This document shows, piece by piece, positions 48,697-57,454 of a stretch of 64,000 nucleotides of DNA. The DNA is from an uncultured Oscillospiraceae bacterium (lineage in GTDB: Bacteria > Bacillota > Clostridia > Oscillospirales > Oscillospiraceae), in assembly GCA_910587345.1 (NCBI GenBank), contig CAJUKH010000017.1, positions 21,728-85,727 of the forward strand. Reading direction: 5' to 3'. A program made the position numbers and the translations under genes. Numbering within the stretch: the stretch's first letter is position 1; each line of letters starts with the position of its first letter. A model generated the notes under the pieces. The model saw nothing but the letters and a program-made list of their open reading frames with translations, did no database searches and was not told the DNA's origin.

Positions 48697-50073
48697 ATGA
48701 CAAACAATGAAATCTCCACCTATCTGACCTCCGGCACCCGTGCCCATCTGGTGGGCATCGGCGGAGTATCCATGGCCCCTCTGGCCGAAGTGCTCCACGG
48801 CGCAGGGCTGACCATTACCGGCTCCGATATGCGGGAAAGTGGCACGGTGGAGCATCTCCGCTCCCTGGGTATCCCCGTCTCCATCGGCCAGAGCGCCGAA
48901 AATCTGGGGGACGCCCAGCTGGTCATCCGCACCGCCGCCGCCCACGATGACAACCCGGAGATTTCCGGCGCCCGTGCCCGGGGCATCCCCGTCTTTGAAC
49001 GGGCACAGGCCTGGGGCGCCATCATGCGCCAGTATAAAAACGCCCTGTGCGTCTCCGGCACCCACGGTAAGACCACCACTACCAGTATGTGTACCCATAT
49101 CATCATGGCTGCCGGGCTGGACCCCACGGTGATGATCGGCGGCACCCTGCCCCTGCTGGGGGCCGGCCACCGGGTGGGCCACGGGGACACCATCATTCTG
49201 GAAAGCTGTGAGTACTGTAACTCCTTCCTCTCCTTCTTCCCCACCATCGCCGTCATTCTGAACGTAGACGCTGACCATCTGGACTTTTTCAAAGACCTTC
49301 AGGACGTGGAAAAGTCCTTCCGGGCCTTTGCCGACCTGGTGCCCCGGAACACCGGCCTTATCGTGGCCAACGCCGACGATGCCAACACCATGACCACCCT
49401 GCGGGGAGAGGAGCGGCCTATCCTCACCTTCGGCCTTGCCAAAGGTGACGTTCACGCCGCCGGCCTGACCTACGAAAACGGCCTTCCCTCTTTCGATATC
49501 ATCCACGAGGGCAAGCCCTTCGCCCATGTCACCCTCCAGGTCCCCGGGGAGCACAATGTCCGCAACGCTCTGGCGGCCGCCGCCTCCTGCATCTCTCTGG
49601 GGGTGGAGGCTTCTGCGGTGGAAAAGGGCCTTGCCGCCTTCCGGGGTGCAGGCCGCCGTTTTGAAAAGAAAGGCTCCTGCAACGGCGCCGACATCTACGA
49701 CGATTACGCCCACCACCCCAGCGAGGTCAAAGCCCTTCTGGACATGGCCATGACCCTGGGCTACAAGCGGGTCATCTGTGCTTTCCAGCCCCATACCTAC
49801 TCCCGGACCAAGGCCCTCTTCCATGAGTTTACGGAGGTCCTCACCCGGCCCGATATGACCCTTCTGGCCGAGATCTACGCCGCCCGGGAGGACAACACCC
49901 TGGGCATCTCCTCCAAGGACTTATGCCAGCATATCCCCGGCAGCGAGTATTTCCCCACCCTGAAAGCCCTCACCGCCCGTCTCAAGGAGCTGGCCCAGCC
50001 CGGCGACCTGATCCTCACCGTAGGCGCCGGCGACATCTACACCGTGGGCGAAATGCTGGTGCAGGGGGACTGA
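48697..50073 (+). CDS. murC: UDP-N-acetylmuramate--L-alanine ligase
   Basis: Cytosolic peptidoglycan enzyme that adds the first amino acid to UDP-MurNAc. It has 458 residues, the usual length. The N-terminal domain has HLVGIGGVSMAPLAEVLH, the ATP-binding loop is VSGTHGKTTTTSMC, the central motifs include NVDADHLDF, and the C-terminal ligase domain has YDDYAHHPSEVKALL and FQPHTYSRTKAL. It is a single gene with its own promoter. Confidence 0.96.
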   Translation: MTNNEISTYLTSGTRAHLVGIGGVSMAPLAEVLHGAGLTITGSDMRESGTVEHLRSLGIPVSIGQSAENLGDAQLVIRTAAAHDDNPEISGARARGIPVFERAQAWGAIMRQYKNALCVSGTHGKTTTTSMCTHIIMAAGLDPTVMIGGTLPLLGAGHRVGHGDTIILESCEYCNSFLSFFPTIAVILNVDADHLDFFKDLQDVEKSFRAFADLVPRNTGLIVANADDANTMTTLRGEERPILTFGLAKGDVHAAGLTYENGLPSFDIIHEGKPFAHVTLQVPGEHNVRNALAAAASCISLGVEASAVEKGLAAFRGAGRRFEKKGSCNGADIYDDYAHHPSEVKALLDMAMTLGYKRVICAFQPHTYSRTKALFHEFTEVLTRPDMTLLAEIYAAREDNTLGISSKDLCQHIPGSEYFPTLKALTARLKELAQPGDLILTVGAGDIYTVGEMLVQGD

Positions 50074-50093
50074 CACAGAACAAAGAACAGAAA

Positions 50094-50130
50094 AGGCGTA
50101 GCGCCAACGTGCCGCGCCCTTTTTCTTTCC
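50094..50130 (+). terminator. Possible terminator of murC
   Basis: An imperfect GC-rich stem (around AAAGGCG and CGCGCCCTTT) followed by TTTTTCTTT. Confidence 0.5.
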
Positions 50131-50223
50131 CATTATAAAACAACCCACAACAGAACACAAGCCACAAAACAGCTCTCCCCCACCCCTGCCGTTTGACTGA
50201 TGGCTGCGCAGCAGCCCTACCGC

Positions 50224-50659
50224 ATGCGGCATGGTTCAATCCGATTTCCCGCCAAACATCGGTCTTGTCCCGGCCGACAATGTAATCCGCCAGAGATTGA
50301 TAGGCCGTATCCGCCGCTTCGTCTAACTCCGCCATAAGGGAGATGGTCAGCCGGTCAACGACCTGATGCTGTACCCCGGTCAAAGCCCCGGCCGCCATAT
50401 ACGCCCGCAAAGCGGCCCTGGCCGTTGTCGGCATGGTCCGGGCCTCCGGGTGATAGGCGTAAAACTCGTATTCGATGGCCTTCGGGGACCACTCCCACGC
50501 CTCAGTCCTCATGCTGTTCAGTATCTGGCGTACCCGCTTCAGAGCGGCCACAACATGATAGTCGGCAAACCCCAGAGAGCGAAGCCGGGCTATCTCGTTG
50601 ATGATGTCGCTTTCGGTCTTCAGGTACAGCTTGATCAGCTTATCTCGGTACTCGTTCAT
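50224..50659 (-). pseudogene. N-terminal fragment of a phage minor capsid protein gene
   Basis: From ATG 50659 about 145 codons are phage-like: EYRDKLIKLYLKTESDIINE, then YHVVAALKRVRQILNSM and ARAALRAYMAAGALTGVQHQ, as in minor head/capsid proteins of the phage minor capsid group. Around 50224 the similarity ends and the frame runs on as an antisense shadow toward murC. The C-terminal two thirds are missing, so this is a prophage remnant. Confidence 0.65.
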
Positions 50660-50683
50660 ATTTCACCACCCGAAAATGGGTAT

Positions 50684-50720
50684 AAGAAAAGCACAGGCTT
50701 CTCAGCGCTGTGCTTTTCTT
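50684..50720 (-). terminator. Terminator after the small acidic protein gene
   Basis: A perfect 13-bp stem AAGAAAAGCACAG / CTGTGCTTTTCTT (50684-50696, 50708-50720) with the T-rich end on the - strand. Confidence 0.75.
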
Positions 50721-50732
50721 TGTCGATACTAT

Positions 50733-50960
50733 TTAATCGTCTTCTATTTCGTAATCTGAATCTGCTTCTGGGATAAGTCTAAGAAAATCCCAAAATGGAG
50801 CTTCTGGATGGGCAGTCCCATAGTCAATGATTTCTTGCTCAATTTTCCGCTGAATCGCAAAACTAATAAGCATGTCTACATCTTCTTTGAGGACTTTGTC
50901 TTTCTTCAATTCGCCCCGACCGATATACGGTTCCAAAAATTCCCTTAGTTTTCTCTCCAT
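50733..50960 (-). CDS. Small acidic protein, possible immunity protein
   Basis: 75 residues, helical and acidic: REFLEPYIGRGELKKDKVLK, DMLISFAIQRKIEQEIIDYG, ending DSDYEIEDD. The ATG 50960 has AGAAGGGA about 10 bases upstream; an earlier in-frame start at 51020 lacks one. It follows the truncated phage gene with a toxin-like end by 22 bases and is closed by its own terminator. Size, acidity and place match immunity proteins of polymorphic toxins. This is inference; no family was recognised. Confidence 0.6.
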   Translation of the reverse strand: MERKLREFLEPYIGRGELKKDKVLKEDVDMLISFAIQRKIEQEIIDYGTAHPEAPFWDFLRLIPEADSDYEIEDD

Positions 50961-50982
50961 AATGGTTTGTCCCTTCTCGATT

Positions 50983-51510
50983 TTAAAGCTTTTTCTTATG
51001 TAATACCGACAAACCCCCAAAACCGTCGGCTTCTACTGCGTAAAGCCATATCCCGTCGGTAATTGTTCTGATTTCCCCTTCTTCCAAATTGGGAAATCTG
51101 GATTTTAGCACACCGCACAAGATTCCATACTTCTTTGGGCTTACCTGTATTTTCGATTGCTTTCTCTGCGGCGATGGGGCATATTTGGTTTTTCCTATTT
51201 TACCACTTATTCCAGTGGATGTCCAGCGTCCCCCTTCATCTCTTGGCTGACCAGGATCGTAGTCGATGGTCAACCCGTCTTCAAAAGGGACAACTCCCTC
51301 TCCCCCTATTCCCGAAAGAGGGTCCTTCAGTGCCGTATCGTCCTTCCATGTCACGCCGGCAGCGGCATTGATGTCGTCATCAGATATGCTTCCAAACATT
51401 CCGGTTTCATCGGACAGCTGTTTAAGCTCGTACATGGCGGTCTTCTTATCCAGCAGGCCGGACTGATATGCGCCAATGATGGGGTCCGCCTTTTCTTTTT
51501 GAAAAAGAAA
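50983..51510 (-). pseudogene. 5'-truncated phage structural gene with toxin-like C-terminus
   Basis: The frame reads KADPIIGAYQSGLLDKKTAM and SDDDINAAAG, typical of the C-terminal end of phage portal-type proteins. A linker follows with DYDPGQPRDEGGRWTSTG, then a separate domain of about 65 residues (KIQVSPKKYGILCGVLKSRF, GEIRTITDGIWLYAVEADGF). The open frame begins at 51528, but its first codons lie in a terminator-like palindrome (51482-51515), so the true 5' part is lost. A linker joining a phage protein to a small C-terminal module and a small downstream gene is the layout of phage-borne polymorphic toxins. Confidence 0.6.
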
Positions 51511-51516
51511 AGGCGG
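51484..51516. repeat. Perfect palindrome at the relic boundary
   Basis: A stem of about 15 bp (CCGCCTTTTCTTTTT / AAAAAGAAAAGGCGG) with a one-base centre. It marks the edge of the phage relic and may have been a terminator. Confidence 0.6.
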
Positions 51517-51589
51517 CTTTATTCGCAAGGGGTGCGCCCAATCCGGGCAAGCGTAAAATAGAAAAGGTGCAGTCCCCCACCATACAATC

Positions 51590-51622
51590 CAAAAATAAAA
51601 AGAAAGGACGGGGCCTCTCGGC
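51590..51622 (-). terminator. Terminator of the coiled-coil membrane protein gene
   Basis: An imperfect 10-bp GC stem with GAGA loop followed on the - strand by TTTCTTTTTATTTTT. Confidence 0.7.
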
Positions 51623-51634
51623 TCCGCCCTTCTC

Positions 51635-52213
51635 TTATTTCTCCTCTGCCCCAGCAGCCGCAGGCTCCTCCTGGGTCTCCGCCGCCGGCTTTGTCTCCTC
51701 CGGTCCCGGCTCCCCGGCAGCCACCTCCAAGGCCGCCCCGGCGCTCTCCCGCTCCTTCTTGGCCTCCTCCAGTTCCAGCCGCAGGCGCTCCGCCTCGGCC
51801 TCCGCTCTGGCCCGCTCCTTCTCTTCCCTCCGCCGGGCCAGCTTTTTCTTCATCGCCTGCCATTGGGCGATGATCCCCAGAAGCGCAAACAGCCCGATGA
51901 GGAAAAAGGTGCATATCGTTCCGGCGGTGGGGGCAAAGTCCCCCTTCAGCCCGGACACGAACCACCCGGCCCCCCAGCCCAGACCGCAGCCCAGATAGAA
52001 AAACAGGGTGAACCGCCAAAGCCGCAGCAGCACCGCTGCCGCCCCCACCAGCGCCAGAATGGCGTAAGTCCCCGCCAGCTCTGCGGTGACGAACTCCCCC
52101 ACCGCCATGTAATGCCCGGTCAGCCCCACAGCCATAAAAATCCCAAAGCTGACCAGCGCCCACACCAGATTGGCCACCCCGAACCGGGTGCGTTTTTCCG
52201 TTTTTTCCTTCAT
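51635..52213 (-). CDS. Membrane protein with cytosolic coiled-coil tail
   Basis: 192 residues. Four transmembrane segments (VWALVSFGIFMAVGLTGHY, LAGTYAILALVGAAAVLL, TLFFYLGCGLGWGAGWFVSG, TICTFFLIGLFALLGIIAQW) are followed by a strongly charged coiled coil (about 130-170, KKKLARRREEKERARAEAEA) and an E/A/P-rich tail. No known family. It follows mreB with a terminator between and may relate to envelope shape. GGAGGAAGG precedes ATG 52213. Confidence 0.75.
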   Translation of the reverse strand: MKEKTEKRTRFGVANLVWALVSFGIFMAVGLTGHYMAVGEFVTAELAGTYAILALVGAAAVLLRLWRFTLFFYLGCGLGWGAGWFVSGLKGDFAPTAGTICTFFLIGLFALLGIIAQWQAMKKKLARRREEKERARAEAEAERLRLELEEAKKERESAGAALEVAAGEPGPEETKPAAETQEEPAAAGAEEK

Positions 52214-52234
52214 GGTCCTTCCTCCGCTTCTTAT

Positions 52235-52270
52235 CAAAAAAGGCCCCGTCCCCCAGAGGAGACGGGGCCT
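52235..52270 (-). terminator. Terminator of mreB
   Basis: A perfect 10-bp GC stem (52241-52250 with 52261-52270) followed on the - strand by six T residues. Confidence 0.88.
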
Positions 52271-52279
52271 TCCGTTCTC

Positions 52280-53311
52280 TTACCCGTTGAGCTGCTTGCG
52301 CCGGGACAGGTTGATGGTACCGTCCTGCATCCCGTCCAGCGAGTCCAGACTCTTGCCTGTTCCGTAGGCCACGCAGGAGATGGCGTCATCGGCCACATGG
52401 GTCTCGATGCCGGTGCGGGACTCGATAAGTTTGTCAAAGCCCTGGACCAGAGACCCGCCGCCGGTCATAATAATGCCATTGGTGGAGATATCGGCCACCA
52501 GCTCGGGGGGCGTCCGCTCCAGCACCGAGTGAATGGCCTCCAAAATGCGGGAGCATGGCTCCTCAAAGGCCTCGATCATCTCGCTGGAGGTCACCGTGAA
52601 GGTCTGGGGCAATCCGGTCATCAGGCTCCGGCCCTTGATCTCCACGCTCTTCTCCTCCTCGGGGGGATACACGCAGCCGATCTGCATCTTCAGTTCCTCG
52701 GCAGTCCGCTCACCCACAAGCACATTGTGCTTGCGGCGGATATACTTGATGACCGCCTCATCAAACTGGTCGCCGGCAATTTTGATGGAGGAGGACTCCA
52801 CAATTCCGGAGAGGGAGATGACCGCAATGTCCGAGGTGCCGCCGCCGATGTCCACCACCATATGGCCGTCGGGCTTGGCAATGTCGATACCGGCGCCGAT
52901 GGCGGCAGCCAGAGGCTCCTCAATGAGATAGACCCGCCGCGCCCCCGCCTGAATGCCGGCGTCGATGACCGCCCGCTCCTCCACCTCGGTGATGCCCGAG
53001 GGGACGCAGATAATGATGCGGGGCTTGAAGAGCCGGAAGGAGGTCACCTTCCGGATAAACTCCTTCAGCATCCGCTCGGTCATGTCGTAATCGGAGATAA
53101 CGCCCTCCCGCAGCGGCCGGATGGCCACGATGTTGCCGGGGGTACGGCCCAACATCTGCTGGGCGTCGGTGCCCACTTTCAGAAGTTTGCCCGTGTTCTT
53201 GTCAATGGCCACCACCGAAGGCTCCCGCAGGACCACACCCTTGCCCTTGATGTAGACCAGAATGGAGGCAGTTCCCAGATCGATCCCGATATCCTTGCTA
53301 AAACTGAACAT
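52280..53311 (-). CDS. mreB: Rod shape-determining actin homologue MreB
   Basis: Actin-like filament protein at the inner membrane that directs lateral wall synthesis. It has 343 residues. The phosphate-1 motif is GIDLGTASILVYIKGKGVVL, then VPSGITEVEERAV, the phosphate-2 motif VVDIGGGTSDIAVI, and the adenosine motif GIIMTGGGSLVQGF. An Mbl paralogue is equally possible from sequence alone. ATG 53311 is chosen with GAGGTG upstream. No mreC or mreD follows, so it is one of the stand-alone copies. Confidence 0.93.
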   Translation of the reverse strand: MFSFSKDIGIDLGTASILVYIKGKGVVLREPSVVAIDKNTGKLLKVGTDAQQMLGRTPGNIVAIRPLREGVISDYDMTERMLKEFIRKVTSFRLFKPRIIICVPSGITEVEERAVIDAGIQAGARRVYLIEEPLAAAIGAGIDIAKPDGHMVVDIGGGTSDIAVISLSGIVESSSIKIAGDQFDEAVIKYIRRKHNVLVGERTAEELKMQIGCVYPPEEEKSVEIKGRSLMTGLPQTFTVTSSEMIEAFEEPCSRILEAIHSVLERTPPELVADISTNGIIMTGGGSLVQGFDKLIESRTGIETHVADDAISCVAYGTGKSLDSLDGMQDGTINLSRRKQLNG

Positions 53312-53421
53312 ACGCAGCACCTCATATATCTTTCCGCCATAGCTTTGTATGGCTATAATTTTCATCAAAACAGGTCCTTTCGGGATATTCTTCCCGGAAT
53401 CGTCCCTCTTTAGGCATACCC

Positions 53422-53450
53422 ATTATAACGGCTTTTCCGCCGTATTTCAA
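53422..53450 (-). promoter_or_regulatory. mreB promoter
   Basis: TTGAAA (53450-53445) and consensus TATAAT (53427-53422), 17-bp spacer, on the - strand. Confidence 0.8.
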
Positions 53451-53502
53451 CGCCCCGGCACAAAAAAACAAAAAATCTTGCAAAAGAAGGGCGATCCCAC
53501 CC

Positions 53503-54171
53503 CTATTTTTCCTTCCTGTTTCCACCCTTCTCCGCCCGGGCCAAAGTGGCGCAGGCCACCCGCTCCGCCCCCGCCAGCAGCAGGGTCCCGGCGCACTCGG
53601 AAAGCGTTGCTCCCGTGGTGAGAACATCATCCACCAAAAGAACGCTCTTTCCCCGAAGCACCTCCGGCTCGTGGGCCGTGTAAGCGCCCAGCAGGTTGGC
53701 CCGGCGGGCAGCCTCCCCCTCGATGGTGGACTGGGCGGGCCGCTCCTCCTTGTCCAGCGTCCGCACCACCGGCAGGGCAAGGGCCTTCCCCACCTCCCGG
53801 GCCAGCAGTTCTCCCTGGTCATAGCCCCGGTTGCGAAGCCGTTTTGGGGAGAGGCTGGGCCAGGAAACCAGATCGATATGCCAGGCCTGCTCCTCCACCA
53901 CCCGGGCGATCAGCGGCCCAAAGCTGCGGCTCCGGGCAGAGCGGCCATTGAATTTATAATCGTGGACGGCCTTTCTCACCTTGTCCTGATACCGAAGGGC
54001 GGAGGCGCACCCCGCCGTCAGCTCCACCGGATGCCGTACAGACATCCCCTCAAGCCATGGAAGGTCCTTTCGGCACGCAAAACACACCGCCTCCCCCTTC
54101 CCCACCAATCTGCCGCAGAAGGGGCACTTGGGCGGAAAGAGAAGGTCCAGCAGCGCTTCAGCCCCTCTCAT
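53503..54171 (-). CDS. comF: ComF-family phosphoribosyltransferase-like protein
   Basis: 222 residues. A zinc finger at the N-terminus (CPFCGRL, CFACRKD) is followed by a type I phosphoribosyltransferase fold with the PRPP loop SVLLVDDVLTTGATLSEC. RLRNRGYDQGELLAREV is the ComF signature. In competent bacteria ComF (a single-stranded-DNA uptake factor) works with ComFA; no comFA is seen here. Its start overlaps the end of the RHH gene by 14 bases. Confidence 0.9.
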   Translation of the reverse strand: MRGAEALLDLLFPPKCPFCGRLVGKGEAVCFACRKDLPWLEGMSVRHPVELTAGCASALRYQDKVRKAVHDYKFNGRSARSRSFGPLIARVVEEQAWHIDLVSWPSLSPKRLRNRGYDQGELLAREVGKALALPVVRTLDKEERPAQSTIEGEAARRANLLGAYTAHEPEVLRGKSVLLVDDVLTTGATLSECAGTLLLAGAERVACATLARAEKGGNRKEK

Positions 54172-54349
54172 GATTCAGATCCTGTTCCGTGATGGGACCG
54201 TGCTCCCGCTCAAATTCCCGCACGCAGGCCGCCATCAGGCAGAGGATCTGCCTGCTCATGGAACGGCCTTCATATTGGGCCACATACTGAAATTTGGCGT
54301 GCAGCGCCCCGTCCAGCCGGATGCCCAGATGCTTTTGTGCCTTCGTCAT
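54158..54349 (-). CDS. Ribbon-helix-helix (Arc-like) DNA-binding protein
   Basis: 63 residues: a beta strand KHLGIRLDGALHAKFQYVAQ followed by EGRSMSRQILCLMAACVREF, the strand-helix-helix of MetJ/Arc proteins, and an acidic tail. Such proteins repress operons or act as antitoxins; no toxin gene is adjacent. GGGGGAAG precedes the ATG. It is co-transcribed with comF and probably with recD2 upstream. Confidence 0.82.
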   Translation of the reverse strand: MTKAQKHLGIRLDGALHAKFQYVAQYEGRSMSRQILCLMAACVREFEREHGPITEQDLNHERG

Positions 54350-54395
54350 TTCACACTTCCCCCATCTTTCCTGATAAGCCGGGCCTTTCCCCCGC

Positions 54396-56606
54396 TCACA
54401 GGGCTTTTTCCCCCTCCGCCAGCCGCCATCTAAGGCCCGAATACCGCTTGGTCTGGCGGTTGTTGGCGGTCATTCGGGCAATGACATTTTCATCTCCCAC
54501 GATCACCAGCAGTTCCCTTGCCCGGGTGATGGCGGTATAGAGGACCCCCCGGGTGAGAAGCCTGGGGGCAGTATCCAGAGCGGTGAGAACCACCGCCCTG
54601 TACTCACTGCCCTGACTTTTGTGAACGGTGACGGCATAGGCCGGCTCCAGCTCGGCCAGCATATCGGGGGAATACTCCACCATTCTCCCCTCAAAATCCA
54701 CCGTGATCAGCTCCCGGCGGTTGTCCACCTCACGGATATGACCGATGTCGCCGTTGAAAATACCCATGCCGGCCTCTGTGCCGTCCATGGTCTTCCACAT
54801 GACGTCATAGTTGTTCTTCACCTGCATCACCCGGTCCCCACGGCGGAAGATATAGGGGCCGAATTTCCGCTCCCCCTTGTCCTCGGCGGGGGGATTGACG
54901 GCGGCCTGGATGGCCCGGTTCAGACTGGCGGTGCCGCCGTCATATTTCCGGGTGGGGGACAGGACCTGGATCTGGTGGGAGGGAATGCCCATATTTTCGG
55001 GAAGCCGCTTGCCCACCAGTTCCACAATGGTCTCCTCCGCCGCCGCCGGGTCCGGCCGGCGGAGAAAAAACACATCCTGACTGCTGTCATTTTTCAGCTT
55101 GGGTGGGGTGCCCTCATTGACCTGGTGGGCCGAGCGAATGATGGCGCTCTGAGCCGCCTGACGGAACACTTCTGTCAGCCGCACCGTGGGCACCGTACCG
55201 CTGCGGATCAGGTCGGAGAGAAGATTCCCCGCCCCCACGCTGGGCAGCTGGTCTGGGTCCCCCACCAGCACCAGCCGGCAATCCTCCCGCAAGGCGGACA
55301 GCAATGCCGACATCAGGGTGATATCCACCATGGAGGTCTCGTCCACAATGACCGCATCGGCCTTTAGGGGGTCATTTTCATTGTGGGCAAAGGCCAGCCG
55401 GCCGGTACGGGTATCGAACCGGGTCTCCAGCAGCCGGTGGATGGTGGCTCCCTCCATACCGCACAATTCCCCCATCCGTTTGGCCGCCCGGCCGGTGGGG
55501 GCGGCCAGAGCGGTCTCCAGCCCCAGCGCGTCAAACAGGGCCAGTACCCCCTTCAAGGAGGTGGTTTTTCCCGTGCCCGGCCCGCCGGTGAGAAGCATCA
55601 TCTGGCGGCCGGCAGCCAGCTCCACTGCCCGCCGCTGCTGAGGAGCGTAGGTGATACCCTGCTCTTTCTCAATGCGGCTCACAAGCCCCGGCAGGTCCTC
55701 CGGCGGGAGCAGCTCGTTTTGGCTCATGGCGGCAATGCGGCGGGCCACATGGATCTCGGCCTCATAAAGTTCACTCAGATAGCAGGCATCCTCCCCCGCC
55801 ACCGTCTCCTCCACCACGCTGCCCTCCTCCAGTAGAACGGCCAGCGCATCGGCCAGCACCTCTTCCTCCGCAATGCCCAGCAAGGCCCCGGCAGCCATCA
55901 GCAGCTTCCTCTCCGGCAAAAATGTGTGTCCATTATCCAGATTGTGGCGCAGGGTAAACAACACCCCCGAGGAAAGGCGCTGGGGGTGGTCATCGGCAAA
56001 TCCGAGGGTCAGGGCCAGCGTGTCCGCCCTACCGAAGTCCACTGCCAGTTCCCCCTCGGTAAGAAGATAGGGGTTCTCCTCCACCGCCTGTCTGGCCCTG
56101 TCGCCAAACCGGCGGTACAGCGGCATTCCCAGCTGGGGCGGCAGGTCGTAGGCCGACAGAAAATCCAACAGCCGCCGCATCCCCATCTGAAGGCGAAATG
56201 CCTCTCCCATGGCCTCGGCCCTTTTGGGGGTCAGACCCTTGATCTCGGTGAGCCGCTGTGGCTCATGCTCCAACACCGCAAGGGTCTCCTCCCCAAAAAG
56301 GTCGAGCATTTTCCGTGCCGTAGAGATACCGATGCCCCGGACCACACCGGAGGCCAGATAGTCAAAGATGGCCTTCTCCCCCGTAGGCATCCCCCGGCGG
56401 GCCACCTCAGCCTTAAACTGCTGGCCATAGGTGGCATGATGGGTCCATCCCCCCTGGGCGGAAAGGCTCTCCCCCGGAGCCACGCCGGGGATGCACCCCA
56501 CCACAGTGACCGGCTCCTCCTCCCCAACGTCCAAACGGAGAACGGTATAACCGTTCTCCTCGTTCTGGTAGACCACCGAATCCACGGTGCCCTCTAAATT
56601 TGTCAT
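54396..56606 (-). CDS. recD2: RecD2-type 5'-3' DNA helicase
   Basis: 736 residues. An N-terminal OB-like and HhH region (about 1-190, with VVRGIGISTARKMLDLFG and ITEIKGLTPKRAEAMGEAFR) is followed by the superfamily 1B helicase: Walker A LTGGPGTGKTTSLKG, VIVDETSMVD, VLVGDPDQLPSVGAG and the late motif YAVTVHKSQGSEY. The long N-terminus sets RecD2 apart from RecD; no recBC is present. ATG 56606 is taken, with GAGGG very close; the start is somewhat uncertain and the frame runs to 56675. Confidence 0.93.
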   Translation of the reverse strand: MTNLEGTVDSVVYQNEENGYTVLRLDVGEEEPVTVVGCIPGVAPGESLSAQGGWTHHATYGQQFKAEVARRGMPTGEKAIFDYLASGVVRGIGISTARKMLDLFGEETLAVLEHEPQRLTEIKGLTPKRAEAMGEAFRLQMGMRRLLDFLSAYDLPPQLGMPLYRRFGDRARQAVEENPYLLTEGELAVDFGRADTLALTLGFADDHPQRLSSGVLFTLRHNLDNGHTFLPERKLLMAAGALLGIAEEEVLADALAVLLEEGSVVEETVAGEDACYLSELYEAEIHVARRIAAMSQNELLPPEDLPGLVSRIEKEQGITYAPQQRRAVELAAGRQMMLLTGGPGTGKTTSLKGVLALFDALGLETALAAPTGRAAKRMGELCGMEGATIHRLLETRFDTRTGRLAFAHNENDPLKADAVIVDETSMVDITLMSALLSALREDCRLVLVGDPDQLPSVGAGNLLSDLIRSGTVPTVRLTEVFRQAAQSAIIRSAHQVNEGTPPKLKNDSSQDVFFLRRPDPAAAEETIVELVGKRLPENMGIPSHQIQVLSPTRKYDGGTASLNRAIQAAVNPPAEDKGERKFGPYIFRRGDRVMQVKNNYDVMWKTMDGTEAGMGIFNGDIGHIREVDNRRELITVDFEGRMVEYSPDMLAELEPAYAVTVHKSQGSEYRAVVLTALDTAPRLLTRGVLYTAITRARELLVIVGDENVIARMTANNRQTKRYSGLRWRLAEGEKAL

Positions 56607-56647
56607 CTCCCTCTGTTCCAGTGATCTCACCTCACTTTTTCTTCCAC

Positions 56648-56718
56648 TTTTACATTTGTAGAAGCCCTTTCCCACAGGGACCGGACTTCCCGACCATTCT
56701 CTTTTACTTTTGCAGAAG
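56648..56718. repeat. TTTTACATTTGTAGAA repeat and a degenerate copy
   Basis: TTTTACATTTGTAGAA (56648-56663) is the exact inverse of the first repeat downstream of the MATE gene apart from its central two bases. A diverged copy, CTTTTACTTTTGCAGAAGTC (56701-56720), covers the end of the acetyltransferase gene. The pair lies between that gene and recD2. Confidence 0.5.
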
Positions 56719-57450
56719 TCCCTCCACCTGTTGGGGGAGCAACAGGTTCACCGTCTGAAATTTTCCTTTGTAAAACACCGCCCAGTTATTGAACACACAG
56801 GGCAGGTCCTTGGCCATTTCCAGACTTTCCACCTGCCGCAGCGTCAGAGGAAGTCCCCGCTCCCCGCAGAATGCGCCGATCCATTCCAGCCGTTGGAGAA
56901 TATGGGGACACTGGAGATCGTAGTAGATGGTCAGCTCTTTTTCTTCGATCTCTCCCTTTTTTGCCCTGTCGGTAAACGCCGGGGCTGTTCCGTCAAAGGA
57001 GAGGGCCAGCAGATCATAGCCATGATCGGTAGAATCCACCACCGAAAAGCCGTACTTTTGAGCGAATTTTTGGTCGGAAAGCCACGCTTTTTGCCTGTTT
57101 GCCCCCAGCATACACACCCCGGAACGGCCGTTTCGGCGGGCATCCTCCAGGCAATATTCCATCAGGGCCTTGCCATAGCCCTTTCCCCGCCCTTCTCCCT
57201 CGGTCCAAAGGCAGTAGATGTAATAAAAATTCTCCCCCACCGCCGGCACCCAGGCTGTCTCCAAAGGGGCGTATTCTATCATTGCCGTGGCCTTTTGGTC
57301 CAGCTTGCGGAACACATGGCCTTCCCGCAGCCGCTGGGCCAGCCAAGTCCGCTTGGCCTCCACCCCGGGATGGGAGGCCCTGGTGCGGATAATACAGCTC
57401 AAATGCTCAAATTCCAGGTTTTCCGGGGTCAAATTGATAAATTCCGGCAT
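56704..57450 (-). CDS. GNAT acetyltransferase with YoaP-like C-terminal domain
   Basis: 248 residues. The N-terminal GNAT domain (1-150) has YIYCLWTEGEGRGKGYGKAL and FAQKYGFSVVDST. The C-terminal domain (about 165-248) has LTIYYDLQCPHILQRLEWIG and FNNWAVFYKGKF and matches the YoaP family, which adopts a thioredoxin-like fold. The substrate is unknown. The start is 4 bases after the stop of the membrane protein gene upstream, so the genes are coupled. Confidence 0.87.
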   Translation of the reverse strand: MPEFINLTPENLEFEHLSCIIRTRASHPGVEAKRTWLAQRLREGHVFRKLDQKATAMIEYAPLETAWVPAVGENFYYIYCLWTEGEGRGKGYGKALMEYCLEDARRNGRSGVCMLGANRQKAWLSDQKFAQKYGFSVVDSTDHGYDLLALSFDGTAPAFTDRAKKGEIEEKELTIYYDLQCPHILQRLEWIGAFCGERGLPLTLRQVESLEMAKDLPCVFNNWAVFYKGKFQTVNLLLPQQVEGLLQK

Positions 57451-57454
57451 CTTT

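Noticed and set aside
48547..49824. 5' extension of the cca frame through murC
   Set aside because: The extension is antisense to murC and lacks family similarity; cca has a strong start at 48546.
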